Below, in pieces: positions 34,824 to 43,487 of a stretch of 64,000 nucleotides of DNA. Source of the stretch: Diabrotica undecimpunctata (taxonomy: Eukaryota > Arthropoda > Insecta > Coleoptera > Chrysomelidae); assembly GCF_040954645.1 (NCBI RefSeq), contig NC_092803.1:118871461-118935460 (forward strand), in the 5' to 3' direction. Under the pieces are notes generated by a model. That model was given only the letters and a program-made list of their open reading frames with translations, searched no databases and was not told the DNA's origin. How positions within the stretch are numbered: the stretch's first letter is position 1; every line of letters starts with the position of its first letter. The position numbers and the translations under genes were made by a program.

Positions 34824-34932
34824 GAAAAGGAGTACGACCGTTCAATCCAATATAAACTAAGGAACACTCGAAGAGTGGTGGGTTTTTCGGTCAAAGTGGT
34901 GAAATAAAAGACAAAGAAGATGGCTACTTCAT

Positions 34933-34989
34933 CTATTGATTGAAGACGTTTCGCTTTCTACTCACAAAGCATCAACAGTTCATCTAAAA
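34933..34989 (-). ncRNA. Mutated hammerhead ribozyme (left PLE arm)
   Basis: This is the inverted counterpart of the plus-strand ribozyme at 36394-36448. The core CUGAUGA reads CTGTTGA (plus 34972-34978). Stem II has a mismatch, and the outer stem I pairing is weakened (TAAA to TCAA). GAAACGTC and the inner TGAA/TTCA stem I are kept. It lies downstream of the GIY-YIG frame on the same strand, where a functional PLE copy would have it. It is predicted to be inactive. Confidence 0.7.
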
Positions 34990-35003
34990 AGAACAATATG
35001 AAA

Positions 35004-35503
35004 AACCAAACATCCATAGAAAAGTTATAACATGTGTGTTACTTTAAAAAGACATGTAGCAGTCAATGATATTAATGTGTGAAAAAGCTTACGACAATGG
35101 ACATTTACTTTGGTAATGGTACAGTTTACAAATTAACAAACTTAGCACAGCAAAAGAACAATTGATATGTAGAGAACTAGAAAGATCATAAGATGCACTT
35201 CCAGCAATATATTATCAGTTAAATTTAATTTTGACTTTAGGTAAAATTATTGAATAGGTTAAGATTAAAATATAATATTTAAAAGTAAAATGAAGTTACC
35301 AGTCTTTAGCTTACTAGGTGCCGCAGGTAAATGAATCTAACAGGTGTAACACCCACGCCAACAACGTGAAAAGACAGTGGCCTTGAGGTCAAAATATGAC
35401 AGAACAGCAAGGCGAAATACCAACCTCTAGTGCAATAGAGCGGTAAATTTAAAGAATATGATAAATTTGGGTGACAACTTGTCATAAAAGCCAAAAAATG
35501 AAA
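35004..35503. mobile_element. Probable ~500-bp insertion in left PLE arm
   Basis: The sequence has no counterpart in the opposite arm. ATGAAA occurs at both edges (34998-35003 and 35498-35503), compatible with a 6-bp target duplication. No domain was recognised. Confidence 0.5.
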
Positions 35504-35904
35504 GGAAAAAGTGGTTAAGATCACCATTTTCCCTCCAGTGATTGGTTTAGAAAATCAATGAACAAAGCAAGCGAGGTCAATCCAAAATATCATATATTAT
35601 AATATCTACGTTGTGACTAGTTAGCCAGCCAACAGATGAAGATTGATTCAACTTCCACAGTCCAAGGTTCATAGGAATTCACTATGAATTAGTTTCAATT
35701 AAAAAATTTTACTAAACAAGTCAATCAAAAAACAATTACTTCATATATGTAAATGTGATATTGACAAAATAATTAATAAAATGCAAGTTGATGAATCTAA
35801 GTTAAATAAAGAAAGAAAAATTTATTTTATTTTTATTTGAAATTATTAAATATGAAAATATGATAAAAAAACACCTTAGGTGACAATTTAAAGTAAACAA
35901 CATA

Positions 35905-36210
35905 TTAAGCCTTATTCTGTAAAATTAATGAATGATAAATTTGGCTCAAGTTACTAATGTCAGTTCTCTTATTAAGAGCATTTGGGTGTTTTAGTATTGA
36001 ACACATTTCCAAAAACTGTCTTTTGACGAGATTGCGTTCATTGCCAAGAATCTTAACTTCATTAAAGTTCACTTTGTGCTTAGAGTTAATAGCATGCTTG
36101 GCAAGAGCACAAGTATGTTTAGATAAGTTGATATCACTGCGGTGTGTCGTAAGACGCCCTCTCAGTGATCTCCCTGTCTGACCGATGTAACACGAGTGTG
36201 ACAGTTCCAA
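35905..36210 (-). pseudogene. PLE GIY-YIG endonuclease, C-terminal fragment
   Basis: A 101-codon minus-strand frame reads SCYIGQTGRSLRGRLTTHRS, then TCALAKHAINSKHKVNFNEV, RQFLEMCSIL, ending near the element's 3' region. YIGQTGRSL with the following arginine is the core of the PLE-type GIY-YIG nuclease. The preceding GIY half and the whole RT are missing, because the frame begins where the inverted right arm ends (36213). It is a severely 5'-deleted copy and cannot be autonomous. Confidence 0.8.
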
Positions 36211-36393
36211 ATGCTATGAACCTTGGACTGTGGAAGTTGAATCAATCTTCACCTGTTAGCTGGCTAACCAGTCACAACGTATATATTATAATATATCATA
36301 TTTTGGATTGACCTCGATTGCTTTGTTCATTGATTTTCTAAACCAATTACTGGGGGGAAAATGGTGATCTTAACCACCTTTTCATATTGTTCC

Positions 36394-36448
36394 TTTTAGA
36401 TGAACTGATGATGCTTTCTGAGTAGAAAGCGAAACGTCTTCAATAAAT
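36394..36448 (+). ncRNA. Type I hammerhead ribozyme (right PLE arm)
   Basis: Order along the strand: stem I 5' side TTTA...TGAA (36395-36398 and 36401-36404), then core CTGATGA (36405-36411). Stem II is GCTTTCT/AGAAAGC (36413-36419 with 36424-36430, seven perfect pairs, GAGT loop). GAAA is at 36431-36434. The minimal stem III is ACGT (36434-36437), with cleavage expected after C36438. Stem I closes with TTCA...TAAA (36439-36442 and 36444-36447). One extra T (36412) lies between the core and stem II. The two-pair, loopless stem III suggests cleavage as a dimer. It matches the type I hammerheads known in PLE terminal repeats. Confidence 0.8.
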
Positions 36449-36572
36449 AGATGAAGTAGCCACCTTATTTGTCTTTTATTTCACCACTTTGACCAAAAAA
36501 CCCACCACTCTTCGAGTGTTCCTTAGTTTATATTGGATTGACGGTCATACTCCTTTTCTCGATATATATTAT

Positions 36573-37984
36573 TGTGATATTTAAAGTCTTGGTGCGCCAA
36601 GCAATAATTAGCTAATTAATTTTTTTGTTTGATTAATTAAAATTATTTAAATGATATGATTATGACTCTATCACAATTTTTAATTCTTTTATCTCAGGGT
36701 TAAATTCGTGCTTCAATATCTATGCTATTACATGTGAAAGGTAAGGTCCAAAGAATGCCGGAATAATAAAAAACACATATGATCTAACACTATATATTGA
36801 AATAAAAATAATAAAATAATTCACACTCAAAAGTTTTCAATAAACAAATCTCATATAATGATTCTCAAAATTTTGTTCTACGTACGTGAACAATCAAAAT
36901 TAATGGTACAAACAATATTAATTGAAATCTCAAAATTCCAAACTATTCTAACTCTCCTAATCAAAATATTTATATCCTTTCTAAATTAAGTGTAAAATTT
37001 GTGTTATCAATAAAAGAAAAAACTGCAGAAAACAAAAATATCTCTCTCTGATGATGAGTGGTCCAAATCCTTGTTCCTTGTAGACTATATTATCTCCTCT
37101 CAACCGCTCCCTATGTAATCAGCAATCTTACAACAGATTGTTGCAAGTATATCGTCCTTAATGATCTCCTTCAAAACCACAAATCATTCAAATTATGATA
37201 GCCTTTCTCCTCTCGATAAACTGAATGTCTCGTTGGCCCGAGTGAAAAATGACTCTTGGAATATCTTCTCTTTACGATAAACTGAATCTCTCGTTGGCCT
37301 GAACAGTGACTCTTGGAATATAAGTAGAGAAATATGACTTACAATATTTTGCTGCTTCAGCTTCTGTCAGATACACTAACTCCACAAAAACTCACTAACA
37401 TTCAACACTACTGCTTGCTACATTTCGGGAACCGCCAGAGAACAATCACTGTTCGTCTTACAGACTTGGAAAACCAACTGATTATCTTTTCTCTCTCCTA
37501 AATCTAGCTAAACTTTCATTCCTACATACCTATCCCACCTTTTTCAATCTCCGCCAATCAAAACTCGTCACAATTCCCCCATTTTTTCATTTCGATAACA
37601 AACAAATTTTTACCTATAATTATAAAATTTCCTAAAACTTATTTACAAATAATATTTTTCTATAATTCTTAAAAACTAACAAAAACCTCTTTCTAAAATC
37701 TCTTCTATTGTCTCTAATCACTGCATTAATTTTTTTTTGTGAAAACCCGGTTCAATTGTCTTTGGATTTCACTTAAAATTATGCGGGTCACTCAAGTACA
37801 ACAAAGAAATAATTTATGTATAGCTTACATTTTGTTTAGTACAGGTAATCCAAGAATTTAATAAATTTCCTTCTTCGAAATTTTTGTTGGTTATTATCCT
37901 ACTTATCTGAATTATTTTAATGTTTTTGAACTTTGAAATATTTTCATCAACCCAATATTTTTCTCGATTTTACATATCATAACA
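36573..37984 (-). repeat. LTR (3' LTR in element orientation)
   Basis: It is about 1412 bp, with TG...CA termini. By eye I count roughly nine substitutions and one short indel against the other LTR, so about 99% identity and recent insertion. It contains an internal near-repeat around CGATAAACTGAAT(C/G)TCTCG at 37210-37320. Confidence 0.93.
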
Positions 37985-37998
37985 AATCCCCGCCATTT
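37985..37998 (-). other. Polypurine tract
   Basis: On the minus strand AAATGGCGGGGATT directly precedes the TGTTATG start of the 3' LTR. It is the expected position for plus-strand priming. Confidence 0.6.
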
Positions 37999-38079
37999 GA
38001 TCTGCCGAAAACTCTTTGTTAAATTTTAAAAATGACAAAAGTTTTCTAGGATCAAATTATTTCACTATGTTATTAAAAT

Positions 38080-40497
38080 CTATTCATGATATTGATAGAT
38101 GTCGTGAATGTTAAAATACCCCGTATATTGCCTGTCTTTATACGGGATTGGATATATTTTCGTTTTAAATTTTTCCAAGTATTTTCCCTTAAAAGAAAGT
38201 TCATAATTTTTAGCCACTCGGTTTACTTCATTAACAAGATCTCCATGGTTTCCTAAAATCTTCTCTATTTTCTTTCCCATGTTTTCTCCACAATTTATTT
38301 TTCTTTCATCCTCCTTTTGTTCACATGTGTTCACTGTCCATAATACTTCTTCACAAAATTCTGGATTCTCGTCCATCAGTGCCATTTTTTCTTCTGTTTT
38401 CTTTTTATCCTCTAATTCCCTTTGGTATTCCGAGCACCATGTTTCTATTCCTTTCATTTCTCTGATGATACCTTCTTTTTCTTCCTGCTTCCATTCTGTT
38501 TTATCGTCGGTTGCCAACAATTCTTCTGTACCTTCTATTTCCTGTTTTTCTCTGGTCTCCATCTTATTTTCCTGCTTTCTTTTCGAACTCTTCTTCTTTT
38601 TCTTCCTTCTCTTTTTCTCTTCTGTTAGATCTTGTTCTTGTACTTTCGGTTTATCCTCTACAGTCATATCGATTTCTTTGCGTTTTTCCTGTGCATTGAT
38701 CCTTCCAGAATTTGTTTTCCTATCTGTTTGCTTTTCTTCTCCTGTGTTGTCTGGTTCTGCTCTGATTTCCAGTTTATTTTCCGCAAAATTTATGGTGATA
38801 TCTTTTTTTCTCAATTCATCAATTCCCGCTATCATATCATGATTTAAATCTTCAATCACCACACATTTCATAATATGGAATTTGTTTCCCACTCTTATCT
38901 GTACTCCCAAACCTTCGTTTACTGTCGTCAAATTTTTATTGTTTGCACCCACTAAATCAACCCTAGGAATCTTATACACAAATCTGTCCAAATTTAATTC
39001 TTTTACTAGTTTTTTATTGATTAGCGATATCTCCGAGCCAGAATCAATCACAATTTTAATCGCTTTATGTTTTATAAATGCATCTAAAAATATTAGATTA
39101 GAATTAGAAATTTGTCTTTCGTTTCCTATTGCTACATGATTCATCTCCCTTCTATTTTGTTGTTGGAAGCTCTGGTTATTTCTATCGTCCCTTTGTTCGT
39201 TAGTATTCCTATTCGGAGGATTTTGTGCATCTCTATTCCTGTTGTGATTTTCATTTGTTCTATTTTGTGTATCATTCCGGTTATCGTAATTTTGTTGTCT
39301 ATTGTAATTATTGTAATTTCTCGGCCTATATTCGTTTGTTGATCTGGGATGTCGGTTTCTCTGGTCATAATTTGATGAATACCTTCTTTCCGGTCCATTA
39401 TATTGGTCATGTTGTCTTCTATTTCTCATTTCTTTTCTTTTCGCTTCTTTTAATTGAAGGAATTGGCACAAACTATCAATATCTTGATAGTTTCTCAAAA
39501 TCACGTGATCTTCCAACGTTTCCTCAAAATGTCTGCTGATCATTTCTACCAGCTGTTCGGTAGAATATTTGTATTCTAGATTATTTGAATTGTTATATAT
39601 CTGCAAAGCATATCTTTCTTCAGATATTCCCATTTTTTCGTGATATTTTCCATTCTGTAGCTCTTGGTTGATTTCTCTCTGTTTATTTTTCCCCCAGAAA
39701 TAGTTGAGAAATTTATTTTCAAAATCTGTCCAATTTTCAAACTCATCTTCCTTGCTTTCATACCATAACGCTGCTCCTTCTTTCAAATGGTTTCTAATTG
39801 TTTCTTTGCAATCGTCAAAATATCTAATATGTTGTAATTTGGTTTTCAAATTTTTGACAAACGGTACTGGGTGTGTTTTCCGAATATCCCCGCCAAATTG
39901 TATTTTCGCCTCGCTTGTTCCATGGATGATAACTTCTTTTCTCTCTACCCCTCTTAGTTCAATTTCTGCCATTTGTTTTTCATTTTGCTTTAATCTTCTT
40001 TCTACTTCCTTCCTGTCTTCTTGTAGCGCATTTTCAAATTTTATTTCTAATTCCTCCAAATTATCTTTAATTCTCATTTCTTGTTCTTTCATATTATTTT
40101 TAATTTCATTAATCTCTTCTATTTGTTGTATCAGTTCTTTCTTTATCCCCTCAACACATCCTTTAATTTCCTGTTTATAGTTTTCCAGACGCTGCTCTAT
40201 ATTGCTCATTGTTTGTTTTGTTTCCAGTTGATTTTTATCCATTTTATCCATTTTCTTTGATGTTTCATTTTGGTTTTTCTCTATTGTTTGTGTCTGTATT
40301 TGCATTAGTTGTAATATTTTCTCTATTCCTGATAATTCTTTTTTCTCCTCAACTATTGTAACATTTCCTTCATTATCCGATCCTTCTTCAACAATTGTTT
40401 CCTCTTCTCTGTTATCCTCCTTCCTTTCTTGCATTTTGCTTTGACTCCTTGTGGTCGACATGTTGTTTCTTTTCGTTACTGTTTTTGTCCCCGCCAA
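38080..40497 (-). CDS. LTR retrotransposon Gag-protease polyprotein, 805 aa
   Basis: An uninterrupted frame from ATG 40497. Order: an acidic, Lys/Glu-rich coiled-coil N-terminus (about residues 10-190). A capsid-like Gag domain follows (about 205-365; HLKEGAALWYESKEDEFENW, then FLNYFWGKNKQREINQEL). An Asn/Arg-rich linker (370-460) stands where many Gags have zinc knuckles; no CCHC is seen. A retropepsin-type protease comes next (about 475-590; IKIVIDSGSEISLINKKLV with the D-S-G triad, and MIAGIDELRKKDI). A Lys/Glu-rich stretch follows, then ILGNHGDLVNEVNRVAKNYE and FKTKIYPIPYKDR. That last segment normally leads into the reverse transcriptase, but the frame stops 12-15 residues later. The intact frame in a young element suggests selection or very recent origin. 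Confidence 0.9.
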   Translation of the reverse strand: MAGTKTVTKRNNMSTTRSQSKMQERKEDNREEETIVEEGSDNEGNVTIVEEKKELSGIEKILQLMQIQTQTIEKNQNETSKKMDKMDKNQLETKQTMSNIEQRLENYKQEIKGCVEGIKKELIQQIEEINEIKNNMKEQEMRIKDNLEELEIKFENALQEDRKEVERRLKQNEKQMAEIELRGVERKEVIIHGTSEAKIQFGGDIRKTHPVPFVKNLKTKLQHIRYFDDCKETIRNHLKEGAALWYESKEDEFENWTDFENKFLNYFWGKNKQREINQELQNGKYHEKMGISEERYALQIYNNSNNLEYKYSTEQLVEMISRHFEETLEDHVILRNYQDIDSLCQFLQLKEAKRKEMRNRRQHDQYNGPERRYSSNYDQRNRHPRSTNEYRPRNYNNYNRQQNYDNRNDTQNRTNENHNRNRDAQNPPNRNTNEQRDDRNNQSFQQQNRREMNHVAIGNERQISNSNLIFLDAFIKHKAIKIVIDSGSEISLINKKLVKELNLDRFVYKIPRVDLVGANNKNLTTVNEGLGVQIRVGNKFHIMKCVVIEDLNHDMIAGIDELRKKDITINFAENKLEIRAEPDNTGEEKQTDRKTNSGRINAQEKRKEIDMTVEDKPKVQEQDLTEEKKRRKKKKKSSKRKQENKMETREKQEIEGTEELLATDDKTEWKQEEKEGIIREMKGIETWCSEYQRELEDKKKTEEKMALMDENPEFCEEVLWTVNTCEQKEDERKINCGENMGKKIEKILGNHGDLVNEVNRVAKNYELSFKGKYLEKFKTKIYPIPYKDRQYTGYFNIHDIYQYHE

Positions 40498-40845
40498 ATG
40501 TGAAATTTTACAACACTCTATATGTTTCAGAACACGACAATATTTCTCCCCATATGTATTAAATTTTCACGACAAATATCAAATATGCAATCAGTAAAAT
40601 TCAAATAATTCAAAATAAATATCAAATGTACGATTGGTAAAGAAAATAAAATCAAATAATTCAATAGCAGTAAATATCCACTAACTACGATCAATCAATA
40701 AATCAAATTTATATTCCCTGGAAAAATTGTCAAAATACTTTCAAATTCAAATTCCCTCAATGTTATATGTTTTTATCTCTGGATCACCTGTACTTATTCC
40801 AGATCTCTTTCCCTTCCTTCAAATGTAAAGCTGCGATATTTTCAA

Positions 40846-40865
40846 GCCCCACGTTTTGGAAGCCA
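40846..40865 (-). other. Primer-binding site
   Basis: On the minus strand, five bases after the 5' LTR, TGGCTTCCAAAACGTGGGGC begins with TGG as a PBS should. The tRNA is not assigned. Confidence 0.55.
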
Positions 40866-40870
40866 GTTAT

Positions 40871-42275
40871 TGTGATATTTAAAGTCTTGGTGCGCCAAGC
40901 AATAATAAGCTAATTAATTTTTTTGTTTGATTAATTAAAATTATTTAAATGATATGATTATGACTCTATCACAATTTTTAATTCTTTTATCTCAGGGTTA
41001 AATTCGTGCTTCAATATCTATGCTATTACATGTGAAAGGTAAGGTCCAAAGAATGCCGGAATAATAAAAAACACATATGATCTAACACTATATATTGAAA
41101 TAAAAATAATAAAATAATTCACACTCAAAAGTTTTCAATAAACAAATCTCAAATAATGATTCTCAAAATTTTGTTCTACGTACGTGAACAATCAAAATTA
41201 ATGGTACAAACAATATTAATTGAAATCTCAAAATTCCAAACTATTCTAACTCTCCTAATCAAAATATTTATATCCTTTCTAAATTAAGTGTAAAATTTGT
41301 GTTATCAATAAAAGAAAAAACTGCAGAAAACAAAAATATCTCTCTCTGATGATGAGTGGTCCAAATCCTTGTTCCTTGTAGACTATATTATCTCCTCTCA
41401 ACCGCTTCCTATGTAATCAGCAATCTTACAACAGATTGTTGCAAGTATATCGTCCTTAATGATCTCCTTCAAAACCACAAATCATTCAAATTATGATAGC
41501 CTTTCTCCTCTCGATAAACTGAATCTCTCGTTGGCCCGAGTGAAAAATGACTCTTGGAATATCTTCTCTTTACGATAAACTGAATCTCTCGTTGGCCTGA
41601 ACAGTGACTCTTGGAATATAAGTAGAGAAATATGACTTACAATATTTTGCTGCTTCAGCTTCTGTCAGATACACTAACGCCACAAAAACTCACTAACATT
41701 CAACACTACTGCTTGCTACATTTCGGGAACCGCCAGAGAACAATCACTGTTCGTCTTACAGACTTGGAAAACCAACTGATTATCTTTTCTCTCTCCTAAA
41801 TCTAGCTAAACTTTCATTCCTACATACCTATCCCACCTTTTTCAATCTCCGCCAATCAAAACTCGTCACAATTCCCCCATTTTTTCATTTCGATAACAAA
41901 CAAATTTTTACCTATAATTATAATATTTCCTAAAACTTATTTACAAATAATATTTTTCTATAATTCTTAAAAACTAACAAAAACCTCTTTCTAAAATCTC
42001 TTCTATTGTCTCTAATCACTGCATTAATGTTTTTGGAAAACCCGGTTCAATTGTCTTTGGATTTCACTTAAAATTATGCGGGTCACTCAAGTACAACAAA
42101 GAAATAATTTATGTATAGCTTACATTTTGTTTAGTACAGGTAATCCAAGAATTTAATAACTTTCCTTCTTCGAAATGTTTGTTGGTTATTATCCTACTTA
42201 TCTGAATTATTTTAATGTTTTTGAACTTTGAAATATTTTCATCAACCCAATATTTTTCTCGATTTTACATATCAT

Positions 42276-42279
<4 letters not shown>
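40871..42279 (-). repeat. LTR (5' LTR in element orientation)
   Basis: It is about 1409 bp, the same sequence as 36573-37984 with a few substitutions (for example ATAATAAGCT versus ATAATTAGCT near the end). The element's promoter should lie here, but I could not pin a TATA box with confidence. Confidence 0.93.
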
Positions 42280-42359
<80 letters not shown>

Positions 42360-42364
42360 ATATA

Positions 42365-42439
<75 letters not shown>
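42280..42439. repeat. (TA)n microsatellite
   Basis: This is a long TA array with a few interruptions near 42357-42368. It abuts the LTR element directly. Before that insertion it would have continued the TA sequence at the right end of the PLE. Confidence 0.97.
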
Positions 42440-42441
<2 letters not shown>

Positions 42442-42895
42442 AATACATAACAACATATACAGCCGTTTGTATAACTGTATTCATATATGTGTCTAATCAA
42501 TTGCCTATGCAGAAACCCAACATCTATAAATTGTTTGTTTTGAATTCGATGTAGCAAATTCTATTTACCCAATAAAGCACACGCTCACAACAGAATTAAC
42601 GATTCATATCTGCTTATCCCTGAAAAATTAATGACCATCAAAATTTCAACACTTGAACATCATCCTCATTACTCTCCTGATATACTAACGGGAATACAGT
42701 TCCGAACTGACTCTATTGTGCTAAGGGAAATGCGATGTTGGAAGAGTGAAATATCGAAATAACCATGCCTCACCTATTACACAATCAATTTAATTTGCCA
42801 CAGGGTAATGTTCTGGTCCATATCTTGTATTTCTTATGTGCCTGACCTGGCAAAATATAAAGTAGTAGTGGTGGAAGCAGTTAACAGTGGGAAGC
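42440..42895. other. Unassigned spacer
   Basis: No coding or repeat signature was recognised. Confidence 0.35.
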
Positions 42896-42898
42896 AAG

Positions 42899-43459
42899 GA
42901 CAAGGTGAACCTACAACTTGCATTTCACGACCTCTCATCCACCATTGCAAATATCCTTCGCGAATTAGTTTTAATACTCCGAACATGAGTAAATAAATAA
43001 CGCAGAATGAGTTTAAGATTTACATTCAATGCAAGGCTACTGCCATCCGCTTATACGTATTTCGACCTACTTAAGTCTCCTCGGAGAGACATATGCAGAA
43101 GCTCTATAGATTGAAAATAAATCTCTGTCGTCATATAAGTATAATTGTAAAAATAATTGTATAGGACGTTACAACGAAGCGCAGTAGATAAATATTTCAA
43201 TTTTAGTTTTGCAAAGTAAGAACTTTTCGGACTTCTACTAATTTTGTTATTAAATGACATTGTAACGTCCTATATACTTATTTTTATAATTATACTTTTA
43301 AAAGAGAATGGCATTGGTCCTGTATTAAAATTAAATCTCAAACGTTTTTCTGCTTTATTTATTTACTCATGTTCGCAGTACTAGAAACGAATTCGCGAAG
43401 GATATTTGCCGTCGTGGATTGACAATTTGTGGAATGCAAATTCTAGATTCACCTTGTCG
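42899..43459. repeat. Foldback repeat carrying a hammerhead-type motif
   Basis: The left arm 42899-43175 and right arm 43260-43459 are inverted copies around a loop of about 84 bp. Matches include TTCGCGAATTAGTTTTAATA against its complement at about 43381-43400, and ATAGGACGTTACAA against TTGTAACGTCCTAT. The right arm lacks the block that holds the hammerhead motif in the left arm. A third, partial copy of the same repeat lies at 44868-45160 in plus orientation. Confidence 0.8.
43048..43087 (-). ncRNA. Hammerhead-like motif with one core change
   Basis: Minus-strand order: core CCGAGGA (plus 43078-43084; consensus CUGANGA, so U4 is C), GAC (43075-43077), loop, GTC (43064-43066). GAAA follows (43060-43063), then palindromic ATACGTAT (43053-43060), A, and AGC (43049-43051). 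The stem I partner reads TCT instead of GCT. It is the same family as the better copy at 45031-45077 and is predicted to be impaired. Confidence 0.6.
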
Positions 43460-43487
43460 GTAAATTTATCAGTTTTTCTGCTTTATA

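Larger units (their letters stand above)
34821..36561 (-). mobile_element. Penelope-like element with inverted terminal arms
   Basis: The right arm 36213-36561 is the inverted copy of two left blocks, 34821-35003 and about 35503-35675. Matching words include CGAGAAAAGGAGTA at both outer ends, GAAGACGTTTCGCTTTCTAC, and CAACTTCCACAGTCCAAGGT. Between the arms lies a minus-strand GIY-YIG endonuclease frame; the RT is absent. About 500 bp (35004-35503) interrupts the left arm, bounded by ATGAAA on each side, and is probably a later insertion. The arms carry hammerhead ribozyme sequences. Pseudo-LTRs in inverted orientation and hammerheads are both known for PLEs. Confidence 0.82.
36573..42279 (-). 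mobile_element. Complete LTR element, Gag-protease only
   Basis: Two direct repeats of about 1.41 kb (36573-37984 and 40871-42279) flank a minus-strand gag-protease frame. Both LTRs begin TGTGATATTTAAAGTC and end ATATCATAACA, giving TG...CA ends. A TGG-starting PBS follows the 5' LTR, and a purine-rich tract precedes the 3' LTR. Reverse transcriptase, RNase H and integrase are absent: only about 95 bp separate the ORF end from the 3' LTR. Mobilisation would have to be in trans. It sits exactly between the right PLE arm and a TA array, so it inserted into that AT-rich flank. A clean target duplication cannot be resolved there. Confidence 0.92.

Noticed and set aside
36565..36572. A clean target-site duplication for the LTR element
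   Set aside because: The flanks are ATTAT on the left and ATATA on the right. In AT-repeat context no exact duplication can be claimed.
38279..40180. Many plus-strand frames rich in Phe/Ser opposite the Gag-protease ORF
   Set aside because: They are antisense shadows of the Lys/Glu-rich minus-strand coding sequence.
42207..42557. Long Ile/Tyr-repeat reading frames on both strands
   Set aside because: They are translations of the (TA)n array and open in several frames; not genes. The same applies to frames at 34722-34907 and 57189-57728.
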